Shown here: positions 27,664 through 37,330 of the stretch, piece after piece
How positions within the stretch are numbered: the stretch's first letter is position 1
Layout of the letters: the number at the start of each line of letters is the position of its first letter
Origin: Oscillospiraceae bacterium
GTDB taxonomy: Bacteria > Bacillota > Clostridia > Oscillospirales > Oscillospiraceae
Direction of reading: 5' to 3'
DNA length: 64,000 nucleotides
Assembly: GCA_902774015.1 (NCBI GenBank)
Contig: CACYHB010000012.1
Location: 1-64,000 of the forward strand
Notes under the pieces: generated by a model
The model's input: the letters and a program-made list of their open reading frames with translations, nothing else
Database searches by the model: none
Told to the model about the DNA's origin: nothing
Made by a program: the position numbers and the translations under genes

Positions 27664-28512
27664 ATGAGCAAAGCTGTTGTGATCACCGCGGACAGCACCG
27701 TGGATCTTTCCCGGGAACTGCTGTCGCGGTATGACATCCATGTGATCCCCCTTACGATCACGCTGGGTGACGACGTGTTCCCCGACGGGCAGGGCTTTAC
27801 CCCGCTGGATATGTACGCCCGCTACCGGCAGGACGGCACGCTCCCCAAAACCTCCGCCCCCGGCGTGCAGGAGCTGACGGAGTTCTTTACGCCTTTTGTA
27901 GATGAAGGCTATGAGATCGTCCATCTGGACATCAGCGCGGAGCTCTCCAACACCTTCAACGCCGCCCGCCTCGCCGCGGCGGAGTTGGAGGGCGTCTACG
28001 TGGTGGACAGCCGGATGCTCTCCACGGGCGTGGGTCTGCTCGCCATCGAGGGCGCGGAATGCCGCGACCGGGGCATGGGCGCAGCCGAGATCGCCGCGCA
28101 TCTGGAAAGCCTCAGCGACAAGGTATCCACCAGCTTCGTGCTGGATACGCTGGAATTTATGCGAAAGGGCGGCCGCTGCTCCGGCGTCGCGGCCATGGCC
28201 GCCAATCTCCTGCAGCTCAAACCCGGCCTGGAGATGAAGGACGGCAAGCTGGGCGTGTATAAGAAGTACCGCGGCAGCATCGAGCACGTCTACCGGCAGT
28301 ACATCACCGAACGCCTCAAGGGCAAAAACGTCCGTCCCGGGCACGTGTTCCTCACCGAGTCCGGCGAGATCGAGCCTGCGGTGATCGAAGAGCTGATCAA
28401 ACTCATCTACCAGCTCTCCGGCTGCAAAGAGGTCCACCACACCATGGCGGGCTGCACCGTGTCCACCCACTGCGGCCCCAGGACCCTGGGCGTTCTGTTT
28501 ATCGAGAAGTAA
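27664..28512 (+). CDS. DegV family fatty-acid-binding protein
   Basis: The 282-residue protein begins VVITADSTVDLS, then PLTITLGDDVFPDG and KTSAPGVQELTEFF; the TSAP motif and a later mid-protein STGVGLLA/EFMRKGGRCSG block are characteristic of DegV. Members bind a long-chain fatty acid and, in several Gram-positives, act as FakB subunits that present fatty acids to a FakA kinase for phospholipid synthesis; no FakA is in this window. AAGGAG (27649-27654) supports the ATG at 27664 over the GTG at 27643. It is monocistronic, with its own promoter and terminator. Confidence 0.92.
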   Translation: MSKAVVITADSTVDLSRELLSRYDIHVIPLTITLGDDVFPDGQGFTPLDMYARYRQDGTLPKTSAPGVQELTEFFTPFVDEGYEIVHLDISAELSNTFNAARLAAAELEGVYVVDSRMLSTGVGLLAIEGAECRDRGMGAAEIAAHLESLSDKVSTSFVLDTLEFMRKGGRCSGVAAMAANLLQLKPGLEMKDGKLGVYKKYRGSIEHVYRQYITERLKGKNVRPGHVFLTESGEIEPAVIEELIKLIYQLSGCKEVHHTMAGCTVSTHCGPRTLGVLFIEK

Positions 28513-28517
28513 AACCC

Positions 28518-28551
28518 GGCTGCCCGATCCTCAGGGATCGGGCAGCCTTTT
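28518..28551 (+). terminator. Intrinsic terminator of degV
   Basis: A 13 bp stem (GGCTGCCCGATCC and complement) with a TCAG loop is followed by TTTT, five bases after the stop codon. Confidence 0.88.
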
Positions 28552-28576
28552 CAAATGCGGAAAGGAGCGCAGAGCG

Positions 28577-29056
28577 ATGCGTAGAAAGGACCGTGAGATC
28601 ACAGAGCTGCCGGAGATCGCGGCAATCCTGGAGCGGGCGAAGATCCTGCACCTCGGGCTGAACGACGAGGGCTGCCCCTACGTGGTCCCCCTGCACTACG
28701 GCTATGGGATGGAGGAAGGCAGACTGACGCTTTTCTGCCACGGCGCAAAAGAGGGGCACAAGCTGGATCTGATCCGGAGGGACTCGCGGGTCTTCGCGGA
28801 GATCGACACGGACGTGCGGCTCATCCCCGCAGGGGATCGGGCTTGTTCCTACGGCTCCGCCTATGCGAGCCTGATGTGCCGAGGGGAGGCGGTGATCCTC
28901 ACAGATCCGGCGGAGAAAACGGAAGCGCTCCGGATCCTGATGAAAACTCAGACCGGACGGGACTTTGCGATCACCGAGCGCCTGGCGGAGACTGTTTCCG
29001 TGATCCGCATCGACGTGCACGAATACTCGGCCAAGGCCAGAAGAATGCCCGACTGA
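28577..29056 (+). CDS. Pyridoxamine 5'-phosphate oxidase-fold flavoprotein (NimA-like)
   Basis: A 159-residue split-barrel protein: MRRKDREITELPEIAAIL at the start, then AKILHLGLNDEGCPYVVPLHYGY and GRLTLFCHGAKEGHKLDLI. This matches the PNPOx-like/NimA group of small FMN-binding proteins, common in anaerobes; the substrate is unknown and resistance to nitroimidazoles cannot be assumed. AAAGGAG lies upstream of the ATG. It sits after the degV terminator and converges on galE. Confidence 0.82.
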   Translation: MRRKDREITELPEIAAILERAKILHLGLNDEGCPYVVPLHYGYGMEEGRLTLFCHGAKEGHKLDLIRRDSRVFAEIDTDVRLIPAGDRACSYGSAYASLMCRGEAVILTDPAEKTEALRILMKTQTGRDFAITERLAETVSVIRIDVHEYSAKARRMPD

Positions 29057-29075
29057 CAGCGGGCATAACGGAAAG

Positions 29076-29116
29076 AGCGGCGGATTCGCTGATTGAGCGA
29101 ATCCGCCGCAGTTTTT
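29076..29116. terminator. Terminator between the PNPOx gene and galE
   Basis: A 14 bp stem (GCGGCGGATTCGCT and complement, short loop) is followed by AG and TTTTTT on the + strand. It lies between convergent genes; the - side has only a weak T-rich tail. Confidence 0.82.
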
Positions 29117-29127
29117 TGGAAAAGAAT

Positions 29128-30144
<1,017 letters not shown>

Positions 30145-30185
30145 AAACAAATGACTCCTTTATGATAAAAAATTATGTTAACCGA

Positions 30186-31091
30186 TCAGTCGAGCAGGGT
30201 CTCGGGGTACACGCCCTGCTCCCGCAGAGAGGCGATATAGTTGACCACGTCCGGCATGTCCTCCCGGTAGGTGATGCCGTGCCAGGTCTCGTGGCAGTTG
30301 AGCACACGCACGCAGCCCTCGTTTTCCTTGATGAGGGCGTTGGCCACAAAGGGCAGGAAGTATTCGCATTTTTCGGGGTTTTTCGGCAGGTTCTCATCCA
30401 GCCAGGCGGGGAAGCGGCGTTCCAGCTCCTCCATCATGGAGGGCATGAAGCCCCAGAAGTTCATGGACACCGGGGAATCGCCGGACAGGGGGACCCAGGT
30501 CTCGCCGTCCTCGGTGAAGGCGGCATTCTCGCCGTCCTTTTTGATCTTTGTGCGCTCCACCACGTCGGTCAGCAGACCGTCTGCCACCTGGCAGATGCCT
30601 CGGGCAACCGTGCCGTGCTCGGTGACGGTGTTGCGCAGCTGATAGGCGACCATCGCGTGCTCGTTTAAGGGCCGCTCGGCGGTCAGAAAATCGTAGAGCG
30701 TTTTGTAGGCGCTGGGGCCGTAGAAATCGTCGGCGTTGATGACGGCAAAGGGACCGGGTACCGCATCCCTGGCGCAGAGCACCGCGTGCCCGGTACCCCA
30801 GGGCTTGACGCGGCCTTCGGGGACGCTGTAGCCCTCGGGCAGCTTATCGAGCTGCTGGAAGACGTATTGTACGTCGAAGTACTTCTCCATGCGCCGGCCC
30901 ACGGCGGCCTTGAAGTCCTCCTCGATCTCATGCTTGATGATGAAGGCCACCTTGCGGAAGCCCGCACGATAGGCGTCAAACAGGGAAAAGTCAATGATCG
31001 CGTGGCCGTGGTCATCCACGGCGGTGATCTGCTTGAGGCCGCCGAAGCGGCTGCCCATGCCGGCAGCCAGGATCACAAGTGTCGGTTCCAT
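30186..31091 (-). CDS. Sugar nucleotidyltransferase family protein
   Basis: The 301-residue product opens with LVILAAGMGSRFGGLKQI, the nucleotide-binding loop of NTP_transferase enzymes, followed by PWGTGHAVLCARDAV and VINADDFYG, where an Asp pair binds the metal-sugar nucleotide. It is the 'nucleotidyltransferase' family often found next to galE and choline- or sugar-phosphate metabolism; the exact substrate is not readable. AAGGAG lies at a good distance from the ATG. Confidence 0.82.
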   Translation of the reverse strand: MEPTLVILAAGMGSRFGGLKQITAVDDHGHAIIDFSLFDAYRAGFRKVAFIIKHEIEEDFKAAVGRRMEKYFDVQYVFQQLDKLPEGYSVPEGRVKPWGTGHAVLCARDAVPGPFAVINADDFYGPSAYKTLYDFLTAERPLNEHAMVAYQLRNTVTEHGTVARGICQVADGLLTDVVERTKIKKDGENAAFTEDGETWVPLSGDSPVSMNFWGFMPSMMEELERRFPAWLDENLPKNPEKCEYFLPFVANALIKENEGCVRVLNCHETWHGITYREDMPDVVNYIASLREQGVYPETLLD

Positions 31092-31177
31092 TTTTATCTC
31101 CTTATCTTTTTTGCGAATTCAAAGCCCAACGCAGTGGCTTGATTTTGAGAGAAAAAAGAATGTCATCGGTCATGGCT

Positions 31178-31792
31178 TTATTTTGACGACATGGCCAGGC
31201 GGCAGTAGTAGTTGAACAGCCGCTCCCGGGAGAGCGTGCTGCTGTCCATGTGGCCGGGATAGACCTCATAGTCGCCGGGGAGGGAGCAAATCTTCCGCAG
31301 ACTCTCCAGCTCCTCGTCCATATCGCCTCCGGGGAGATCGGTCCGTCCGCAGCTGCCCTTGAAGAGCGTGTCGCCGGTAAAGAGGGCGTTGCCGCAGCGC
31401 AGGGTCACGCCGCCGCGGGTGTGCCCGGGGGTCCCCATGACTTCGAAACGCAGGCCGGGCAGCTCCACCACGTCGCCGTCCTCATAATACCTGCCGTCCT
31501 CGGGCAGAGAGTAGGGGAAATGATAGTCGCCGCCTTTGACGTGCGCATCCAGCCGGTGCATGTAGACGACGGCGCCGGTCTCTTCACGCAGGGCGTCCAC
31601 CGCGCCCACGTGGTCATAATGGCCGTGGGTCAGCAGGATCGCACAGCAGTGAAGGCGGTTTTCCTCCAGATAATCCAGAATGGTGTTGCTCTCGTCGCCC
31701 GGGTCGATGACCGCGCAATCCAGCGTGTCCTCATTGGTGACCACGTAGCAGTTGGTCTCCAGCTGGCCGACGGGGATGGTTTTGATCAGCAT
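31178..31792 (-). CDS. MBL-fold metallo-hydrolase (glyoxalase II-like)
   Basis: The 204-residue metallo-beta-lactamase fold protein has the zinc motif LLTHGHYDHVGAVDAL, then MGTPGHTRGG, FTGDTLFKGSCGRTD and a late YPGHMDSS. This short form is the YcbL/glyoxalase-II-like group, probably a thioester hydrolase. The start at 31792 is used because AAGGAG lies 8 nt upstream and it begins 2 nt after the dtd stop; the open frame continues upstream but overlaps dtd. Last gene of the recJ-rel-dtd-MBL group. Confidence 0.88.
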   Translation of the reverse strand: MLIKTIPVGQLETNCYVVTNEDTLDCAVIDPGDESNTILDYLEENRLHCCAILLTHGHYDHVGAVDALREETGAVVYMHRLDAHVKGGDYHFPYSLPEDGRYYEDGDVVELPGLRFEVMGTPGHTRGGVTLRCGNALFTGDTLFKGSCGRTDLPGGDMDEELESLRKICSLPGDYEVYPGHMDSSTLSRERLFNYYCRLAMSSK

Positions 31793-31794
31793 AC

Positions 31795-32238
31795 TCAAAG
31801 CTCCTTCGTATCGAGCAGAATGGTGACGGGGCCGTCGTTCTGGCTGAACACCTGCATGTCCGCCCCGAAAACGCCCGTTTCCACGGTGAAGCCCCGCGCG
31901 CGGCACTCCTCGATCACCAGCTCGTACAGGGGGATCGCCGTCTCGGGCCGGGCCGCGTGGGAGAAGCCCGGGCGGCGGGAGCGGCAGTCGGCAAAGAGCG
32001 TGAACTGGCTGATGATGAGAAAGGAAGCGCCGGCATCCTTGGGGTTGACGTTCATCTTCTCGTTTTCGTCCTCAAAGATCCGAAGACCGCAGATCTTGTC
32101 GGCGATTTTCCTGGCCTCCGCCTCGGTATCGCTCTCATGCACGCCCAGCAGCACCAGGAAGCCGACGCCGATCTGGCCGTGTACCTCACCGTCGATCACG
32201 ACGGAGGCGTTTTTGACTCTTGTTATAACAGCTTTCAT
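31795..32238 (-). CDS. dtd: D-aminoacyl-tRNA deacylase
   Basis: At 147 residues it has the family's length and motifs: MKAVITRVKNASVVIDGEV, the middle SQFTLFADCRSRRPGFSHAA and the C-terminal NDGPVTI (Gly-cisPro-type motif region). Dtd removes D-amino acids, and also glycine, from mischarged tRNAs. It lies between rel and the MBL gene, an order often seen in Bacillota. Confidence 0.95.
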   Translation of the reverse strand: MKAVITRVKNASVVIDGEVHGQIGVGFLVLLGVHESDTEAEARKIADKICGLRIFEDENEKMNVNPKDAGASFLIISQFTLFADCRSRRPGFSHAARPETAIPLYELVIEECRARGFTVETGVFGADMQVFSQNDGPVTILLDTKEL

Positions 32239-32263
32239 ATTCTATCCTCTGCAGGCTATGGTT

Positions 32264-34501
32264 TTACGCGCCGTTTCTGGTGACGCCGGTGACGCTGGGA
32301 ACGGAGGCGAGCCGGCTCATGATATAGCGTACCTCACCCGCATTCTTGACCTCCAGGGTCACGACGGTCAGAGCGAGTCCGGAACCGAGGCTCCGCGAGG
32401 AGAGCGTGCGCACCTTGGCGTTGAGGGAGTTGAGCACGGTGGCAATGTCCATCACAAGACCGGAGCGGTCCTTGGAGGCGATGGTGAGATTGGTCACATA
32501 GCTGTCGGTGATCTCGCTTGCCCAGGAGACATTGATCCAGCGCTGATCCTGTTCCGGGTGGGCGAGGCGCTGCTGATAATTCTTGCAGTCCCGCCGATGA
32601 ATGGAGACGCCCTGGCCGCGGGTGATGAAGCCCACGATGTCGTCCCCGGGGACGGGGGTGCAGCAGCGGGAGAACTTGATGAGGCAGTTGTCCAGCCCTT
32701 CCACCAGAATGCCGTGTACGGCCTTGCCCTCTTTCTTGGCCTTCTCCTCGCGGCGCTCGGCCGCCTGATTCATCTTGTCGATGGCGGTCTTGCGCTCGGC
32801 GTTGGCGTTCTTCAGTTCGTCCCGCAGGCGGTTGGCCACACGGGCGGCCGTAACGCCGCCGTAGCCGATGGCGGCATAGAGATCGTCCACCGCGTTGAAG
32901 CTCAAGCGCTTGAGGATGGGGGCCATCAGCTCCTCATCCGCCACGTCTTCCAGGGTCAGATCGTTGTGCCTGAGCTCGTCCTCCAGCATCTCGCGGCCAC
33001 GGAAAACGTTCTCCTCCCGGCGCTCCTTCTTATACCACTGCTTGATCTTGGTGCGGGCGGAGCCGCTCTTGACGAGGTTCAGCCAGTCGCGGCTGGGGCC
33101 GGGGGCGGACTTGGAGGTGCGGATCTCTACAATGTCGCCGTTCTGCAGCACATAGTCGTAGGTGACGATGCGGCCGTTGACCTTGGCGCCGACCATGTGG
33201 TTGCCCACGTCGGAGTGGATGGAATAGGCAAAGTCGATGGGGGTCGCGCCGGCGGGGAGATTGATCACGTCCCCCTTGGGGGAGAAGACGAAAACCTCGT
33301 CGGCAAACATGTCGATCTTCAGATCGTGGAAGAAGTCCTGGGCGTCGGACTCCTGCTGGCTCTCCAGCAGGCGGCGGACCCAGGCGAATTTATCCTCGTC
33401 GCCCTGCCGCAAAGCGGCGCTGCCGTCACCCATTTTGTACTTCCAGTGGGCGGCGATGCCGTATTCGGCGGTGTGGTGCATGTCCCAGGTGCGGATCTGC
33501 ACCTCGAAGGGGATGCCCTCGGTGCCGATGACCGTGGTGTGCACGCTCTGGTACATGTTGGGCTTGGGGGTGGAGATATAGTCCTTGAAGCGCCCGGGCA
33601 CGGGCTTGAACATATAGTGGATCATGCCCAGGACGTTGTAACAGTCGGGGATCGTGTCAACGATCACGCGGAAAGCGCAGAGGTCGAAGATGCCGTTCAT
33701 GTCCAGCTTCTGCGCGTACATTTTGCGGTAGATGGAGTAGACGTGCTTGATGCGGCAGAAAATGGTGCACTGGATGCCCTCCGCCTCCAGACCGGACTGG
33801 ATCTTCTCCTTCATGCTGTCCATGAAGGTCTCCAGCACGGGCATCTTGGCGTCCAGCCACTCGGTGATCTCCTTGTAGCCCTGGGGATCCAGGTACTGAA
33901 GAGCCAGATCCTCCAGCTCCCATTTCGCCTGCTGCATGCCCAGACGGTGCGCGATGGGGGCGTAGATCTCCATCGTCTCCAGCGATTTGGAGCGCTGCTT
34001 CTCCGCCGTCTGATAGGCCATGGTGCGCATGTTGTGCAGCCGGTCGGCGATTTTGATGAGGATCACGCGGATGTCCTTGGCCATGGCCATGAGCATCTTG
34101 CGCAGGTTCTCCATCTGCTCGTCTTCCTTGGTGGCATACTGCATGCGCGTCAGCTTGGTGACGCCCTCCACGATGTCCGCCACCGCCGGACCGAACTGGT
34201 GAGCGATGTCGGCATGGGTCAAGGAGGTGTCTTCGATCACGTCGTGCAGCAGCGCGGCGATGATGGAGTCCTCGTCCAGACCCAGATCCACGGAGATGTC
34301 CGCCGCCGCGACGCAGTGCGTCACATAGGGAGAACCGTCCTTCCGGCGCTGTCCCTCGTGGGCGGCGCGGGCCATCTCATAGGCGGCGCGGATGCGGGCC
34401 ATGTCCATGGGATGGCTGCCGGAGAGGATCTTTTCCTCCAGCGCGGCAAACATCGCGTCCGGGTCAAGAGGCGTATTTTGTTTTCTCTCTTCCTCAGCCA
34501 T
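32264..34501 (-). CDS. rel: Bifunctional (p)ppGpp synthetase/hydrolase (Rel)
   Basis: The 745-residue protein has the full long-RSH layout: HD hydrolase domain (about 50-150, with LLHDVIEDTSL), synthetase domain (about 235-345, with RFKDYISTPKPNMYQSVHTT), TGS domain (about 395-455), a zinc-finger/helical region with CCTPVPGDDIVGF, and a C-terminal ACT domain. The intact HDxxED and the RFKD charge motif suggest both activities are active, unlike RelA. It controls the stringent response. It starts 13 nt after the recJ stop. Confidence 0.95.
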   Translation of the reverse strand: MAEEERKQNTPLDPDAMFAALEEKILSGSHPMDMARIRAAYEMARAAHEGQRRKDGSPYVTHCVAAADISVDLGLDEDSIIAALLHDVIEDTSLTHADIAHQFGPAVADIVEGVTKLTRMQYATKEDEQMENLRKMLMAMAKDIRVILIKIADRLHNMRTMAYQTAEKQRSKSLETMEIYAPIAHRLGMQQAKWELEDLALQYLDPQGYKEITEWLDAKMPVLETFMDSMKEKIQSGLEAEGIQCTIFCRIKHVYSIYRKMYAQKLDMNGIFDLCAFRVIVDTIPDCYNVLGMIHYMFKPVPGRFKDYISTPKPNMYQSVHTTVIGTEGIPFEVQIRTWDMHHTAEYGIAAHWKYKMGDGSAALRQGDEDKFAWVRRLLESQQESDAQDFFHDLKIDMFADEVFVFSPKGDVINLPAGATPIDFAYSIHSDVGNHMVGAKVNGRIVTYDYVLQNGDIVEIRTSKSAPGPSRDWLNLVKSGSARTKIKQWYKKERREENVFRGREMLEDELRHNDLTLEDVADEELMAPILKRLSFNAVDDLYAAIGYGGVTAARVANRLRDELKNANAERKTAIDKMNQAAERREEKAKKEGKAVHGILVEGLDNCLIKFSRCCTPVPGDDIVGFITRGQGVSIHRRDCKNYQQRLAHPEQDQRWINVSWASEITDSYVTNLTIASKDRSGLVMDIATVLNSLNAKVRTLSSRSLGSGLALTVVTLEVKNAGEVRYIMSRLASVPSVTGVTRNGA

Positions 34502-34514
34502 GGCAGTTCCTCAC

Positions 34515-36533
34515 TCAGATTTGCTCCTGCGCTGCGCGGCGCAGGGATCGCATGATCTCCGTTGCTTCCAGGTCAGCCTTGCCGTCGATCTCGGCGCGTT
34601 TTGCGCCGAGCACGCCGACACCGCCGCGGAGCAGACCGCCCTCCCAGAAGGCTTTCAGACAGATGCAGAAGCTCTCCGGCGCGATCCCCGGCGGGCAGAG
34701 CGGCAGCAGCCGCTCCAGCGAGTCCGGCAGCGGTTCCTCCCCGCAGCGCTCCCGCCAGATGCGCACGAAGTCCGCGCGTTCGGGACAATAGCAGGCGGCG
34801 GCCCAGAAATTCTCCGGCGAACCCATGAGGATCTCTTCACACAGGTCCTCCGCACTGTGCTTTCTGGCGCCGCAGAGCACCAGCTGCACCGAGACGTGGC
34901 CGCGGTACTCGTTGATCTGCGGCGTAAAGGCCAGGTCGACCCGGTCGCCCTCCCGCAGCCCGAGCTCCTCGGAGGAGTGGGAGAAAAAGATGCCCTCAAA
35001 GCGAGCCTTGCCTACACGGACACGCACGCGCATGTGCCTGGCGTTGCCCACGTCGCTGACGCTCTCCAGCTCCACGTCGGACAGGCAGAAGACGGGCTTC
35101 TGGTTGCCGTTGCCGTAGGGCTCCAGCAGATCCAGCTCCCGGACGTTCTCAATGCTCAGCAGGGCCGGATCGCGGATCAGCAGATCGCAGCGGAGTTCCG
35201 GCTGTTCCGCGGGCATGTGGCTGCGGTAATAATCTGTGAGCGCAGAGCGAAAAGCGTCGATTTGATCGGGGGCGATGGTGAGCCCCGCGGCCAGCGCGTG
35301 CCCGCCGAAACCCAGCAGATGTTCCGAGCAAGCTGCCAGTGCGTCGTATAAGTTGAAGCCGCCGTAGCTGCGGCAGGAGCCCTTGCCCTGATCGCCCATC
35401 AGGCAGATCATAATGGCCGGAAGCCCGAACTGCTCGGCGAGACGGGAGGCGGCAATGCCGATCACGCCCTGATGCCAGCGGTCGCTGGCAAGCACGATGG
35501 GACCGTCCGGCGTTTCTCCGGAAAGCTGCGCCTGCGCCTCCTGCCATATCTCTGTCTCGATATTCTGGCGCTGGCGGTTGAGTTCGCAGAGCTCGCCGGC
35601 GAGCGCGGCGGCCTCCGCCTCGTCCCGGCACATCAGGAGATCCGCAGCTTTGAATGCCTGACCCAGACGGCCGGCGGCGTTCAGGCGCGGCGCCAGGCTG
35701 AAACCGATGGTGGTGGCGGTCAGCCGTTTGGCGTCCACCCCCGCCTCGTGCAGCATGGCGGCAAAGCCGGGGAGCGGATCTTCCTCCAGCTTGCGGATGC
35801 CGCGGCTCACCAGATAGCGGTTCTCCTCCACCAGGGGCATCACGTCCGCCACCGTACCGACGGCGACAAGATCCGCATAGCGCTCCAGCATCCCGACCCC
35901 GTCGCCGTCCACAGCGCTGACCAGCTTGAGCGCCACGCCCACGCCGGCCAGATAGGGATTGGGATAGGACTCGCCCTCCATTTTGCAGTCGATCACGGCC
36001 ACAGCGTCGGGGAGGGGACCGTTTTTGCATTCGTGGTGATCGGTAATGATCACGTCAATCCCCAGAGAGCGGGCGTATTCGGTTTCCTCCACGGCGGTGA
36101 TGCCGCAGTCCACCGTGATGACCAGGGTGACGCCCTGGTCGTGCAGCGTGTCCAGCGCGATATGGTTGAGACCGTAGCCCTCTTCGCCCCGGTCGGGGAT
36201 GTAGGCCAGACAGCGCAGACCCCGGCCGCGAAGGTAGTCCGTGACGATGCAGGTGGCGGTGATTCCGTCCACGTCGTAATCACCGTAGACAGCCACAGTC
36301 TCGCCCAGGCGGATCGCCTGCAGGATCCGCGCTTTGGCCACGGCCATTCCGCCGAGCAGCATCGGATCGTTCAGGCATTCCGCGCCGCCTTCGGTCAGAA
36401 GGCGGGCGGCGGAAGCCGTGGTGACGCCTCTCTGCGTCAGCAGCGCGGCGAGCAGAGGACCGTAACCCGCCGCCAGCAGCTCCTTCGATACCTTGGGCCT
36501 GGCATATGGAATTGACCATCGCTTCTGATTCAT
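34515..36533 (-). CDS. recJ: Single-stranded-DNA exonuclease RecJ
   Basis: The 672-residue protein shows DHH-family motifs: GDYDVDGITATCIVTD, VDCGITA, ITDHHECKN and VAVIDCK, then the DHHA1-type region (GFGGHALAAGL) and an OB-like C-terminal part. RecJ degrades single-stranded DNA 5' to 3' in recombination and repair. I chose the ATG at 36533 (AGGA about 8 nt upstream). An upstream ATG at 36557 lacks a Shine-Dalgarno and lies in an AT-rich stretch that probably holds the promoter. First gene of the recJ-rel-dtd-MBL run. Confidence 0.93.
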   Translation of the reverse strand: MNQKRWSIPYARPKVSKELLAAGYGPLLAALLTQRGVTTASAARLLTEGGAECLNDPMLLGGMAVAKARILQAIRLGETVAVYGDYDVDGITATCIVTDYLRGRGLRCLAYIPDRGEEGYGLNHIALDTLHDQGVTLVITVDCGITAVEETEYARSLGIDVIITDHHECKNGPLPDAVAVIDCKMEGESYPNPYLAGVGVALKLVSAVDGDGVGMLERYADLVAVGTVADVMPLVEENRYLVSRGIRKLEEDPLPGFAAMLHEAGVDAKRLTATTIGFSLAPRLNAAGRLGQAFKAADLLMCRDEAEAAALAGELCELNRQRQNIETEIWQEAQAQLSGETPDGPIVLASDRWHQGVIGIAASRLAEQFGLPAIMICLMGDQGKGSCRSYGGFNLYDALAACSEHLLGFGGHALAAGLTIAPDQIDAFRSALTDYYRSHMPAEQPELRCDLLIRDPALLSIENVRELDLLEPYGNGNQKPVFCLSDVELESVSDVGNARHMRVRVRVGKARFEGIFFSHSSEELGLREGDRVDLAFTPQINEYRGHVSVQLVLCGARKHSAEDLCEEILMGSPENFWAAACYCPERADFVRIWRERCGEEPLPDSLERLLPLCPPGIAPESFCICLKAFWEGGLLRGGVGVLGAKRAEIDGKADLEATEIMRSLRRAAQEQI

Positions 36534-36581
36534 AGCAACATCCTGTATTCTGTTCATTTTTCTATAATAAATTATATTATC

Positions 36582-36619
36582 AAAAATCTCCGCGCAATTC
36601 AATAGCTGCACGGAGATTT
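36582..36619 (-). terminator. Terminator of the LOG gene
   Basis: Read on the - strand, AAATCTCCG pairs with CGGAGATTT across an 18 nt loop and runs into TTTTT. It lies just after the LOG stop codon and before the AT-rich recJ promoter region. Confidence 0.65.
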
Positions 36620-36625
36620 CCGGGT

Positions 36626-37216
36626 TCAGTCTTCGTTTTTCACGTAATCGGCGAGCCTGCGGAGGCTGCCCGAAAGGGGAGCGGCGGTGCACACGTGCCG
36701 AAGCGCTTCCTCCGGCGTGGCGCAGAGGGTGAAGAGCTTCAGGCAGGCGCGGCTCAGAAAGCGTCCCTCCGCCGCATGCTCCAGCAGGCGGAGCATGTCG
36801 TCGTAATAGCCGAGGGTGTTCAAAAGCGCGATGTTTTTGTCGAGCCTGCCCAGCTGCTTGAGCGTCAGCGTCTCCAGAAATTCCTCAAAGGTGCCGATCC
36901 CGCCGGGCAGGACGATGAAGGCGTCGCTCAGCTCCTCCATGGCGGCCTTCCGCTCGCGCATGGTCTCGGTGAAGACGAAGCGGCTGCAGCCGGGAAAGAG
37001 GATGCCCGGCTCGTCAAAGAAGCGGGGGGCGACGCCGACGATCTCTCCGCCCTGCGCAGACGCGCCGCGGGCGCAGGCGCCCATCAGCCCCCCGGCGCCG
37101 CCGCCGAAGACAAGACTGTGGCCCTCCTGCGCCATGAGACGTCCCAGTTCCTCCGCCGCGGCGAAGTAGGCCGGGTCAAGATCCTTGCCGGATGCCCCGT
37201 AGATACAGATCTTCAT
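36626..37216 (-). CDS. LOG family protein (nucleoside 5'-monophosphate phosphoribohydrolase type)
   Basis: This 196-residue Rossmann-type protein has LVFGGGAGGLMGACARGA, the catalytic-site MRERKAAM region and PGGIGTFEEFLE (PGGxGTxxE), which define the LOG/TIGR00730 family. Members release bases from nucleotide monophosphates such as cytokinin precursors; the bacterial role is often unknown. GAGG 7 nt before the ATG at 37216 favours it over the TTG at 37222. Confidence 0.88.
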   Translation of the reverse strand: MKICIYGASGKDLDPAYFAAAEELGRLMAQEGHSLVFGGGAGGLMGACARGASAQGGEIVGVAPRFFDEPGILFPGCSRFVFTETMRERKAAMEELSDAFIVLPGGIGTFEEFLETLTLKQLGRLDKNIALLNTLGYYDDMLRLLEHAAEGRFLSRACLKLFTLCATPEEALRHVCTAAPLSGSLRRLADYVKNED

Positions 37217-37280
37217 ACGCAATCCTCACTGATTTTTTTCGTATTTTATCACAAAAGCAGAGAATTGAAAAGCATTGGAC

Positions 37281-37309
37281 TTGACGAACCGGGCGCTTTT
37301 CTGTATCAT
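37281..37309 (+). promoter_or_regulatory. Promoter of the metal ABC transporter operon
   Basis: TTGACG (37281-37286), a 17 bp spacer and TATCAT (37304-37309) lie about 20 nt before the first start codon. No Zur- or MntR-type palindrome is obvious around it. Confidence 0.7.
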
Positions 37310-37330
37310 AACTAGGATTGGAGTGAGTTC

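Noticed and set aside
31250..34555. A 1101-codon + strand frame opposite rel, dtd and the MBL gene
   Set aside because: It spans three well-supported antisense genes and the gaps between them, and has a low-complexity His/Val/Gly-rich product.
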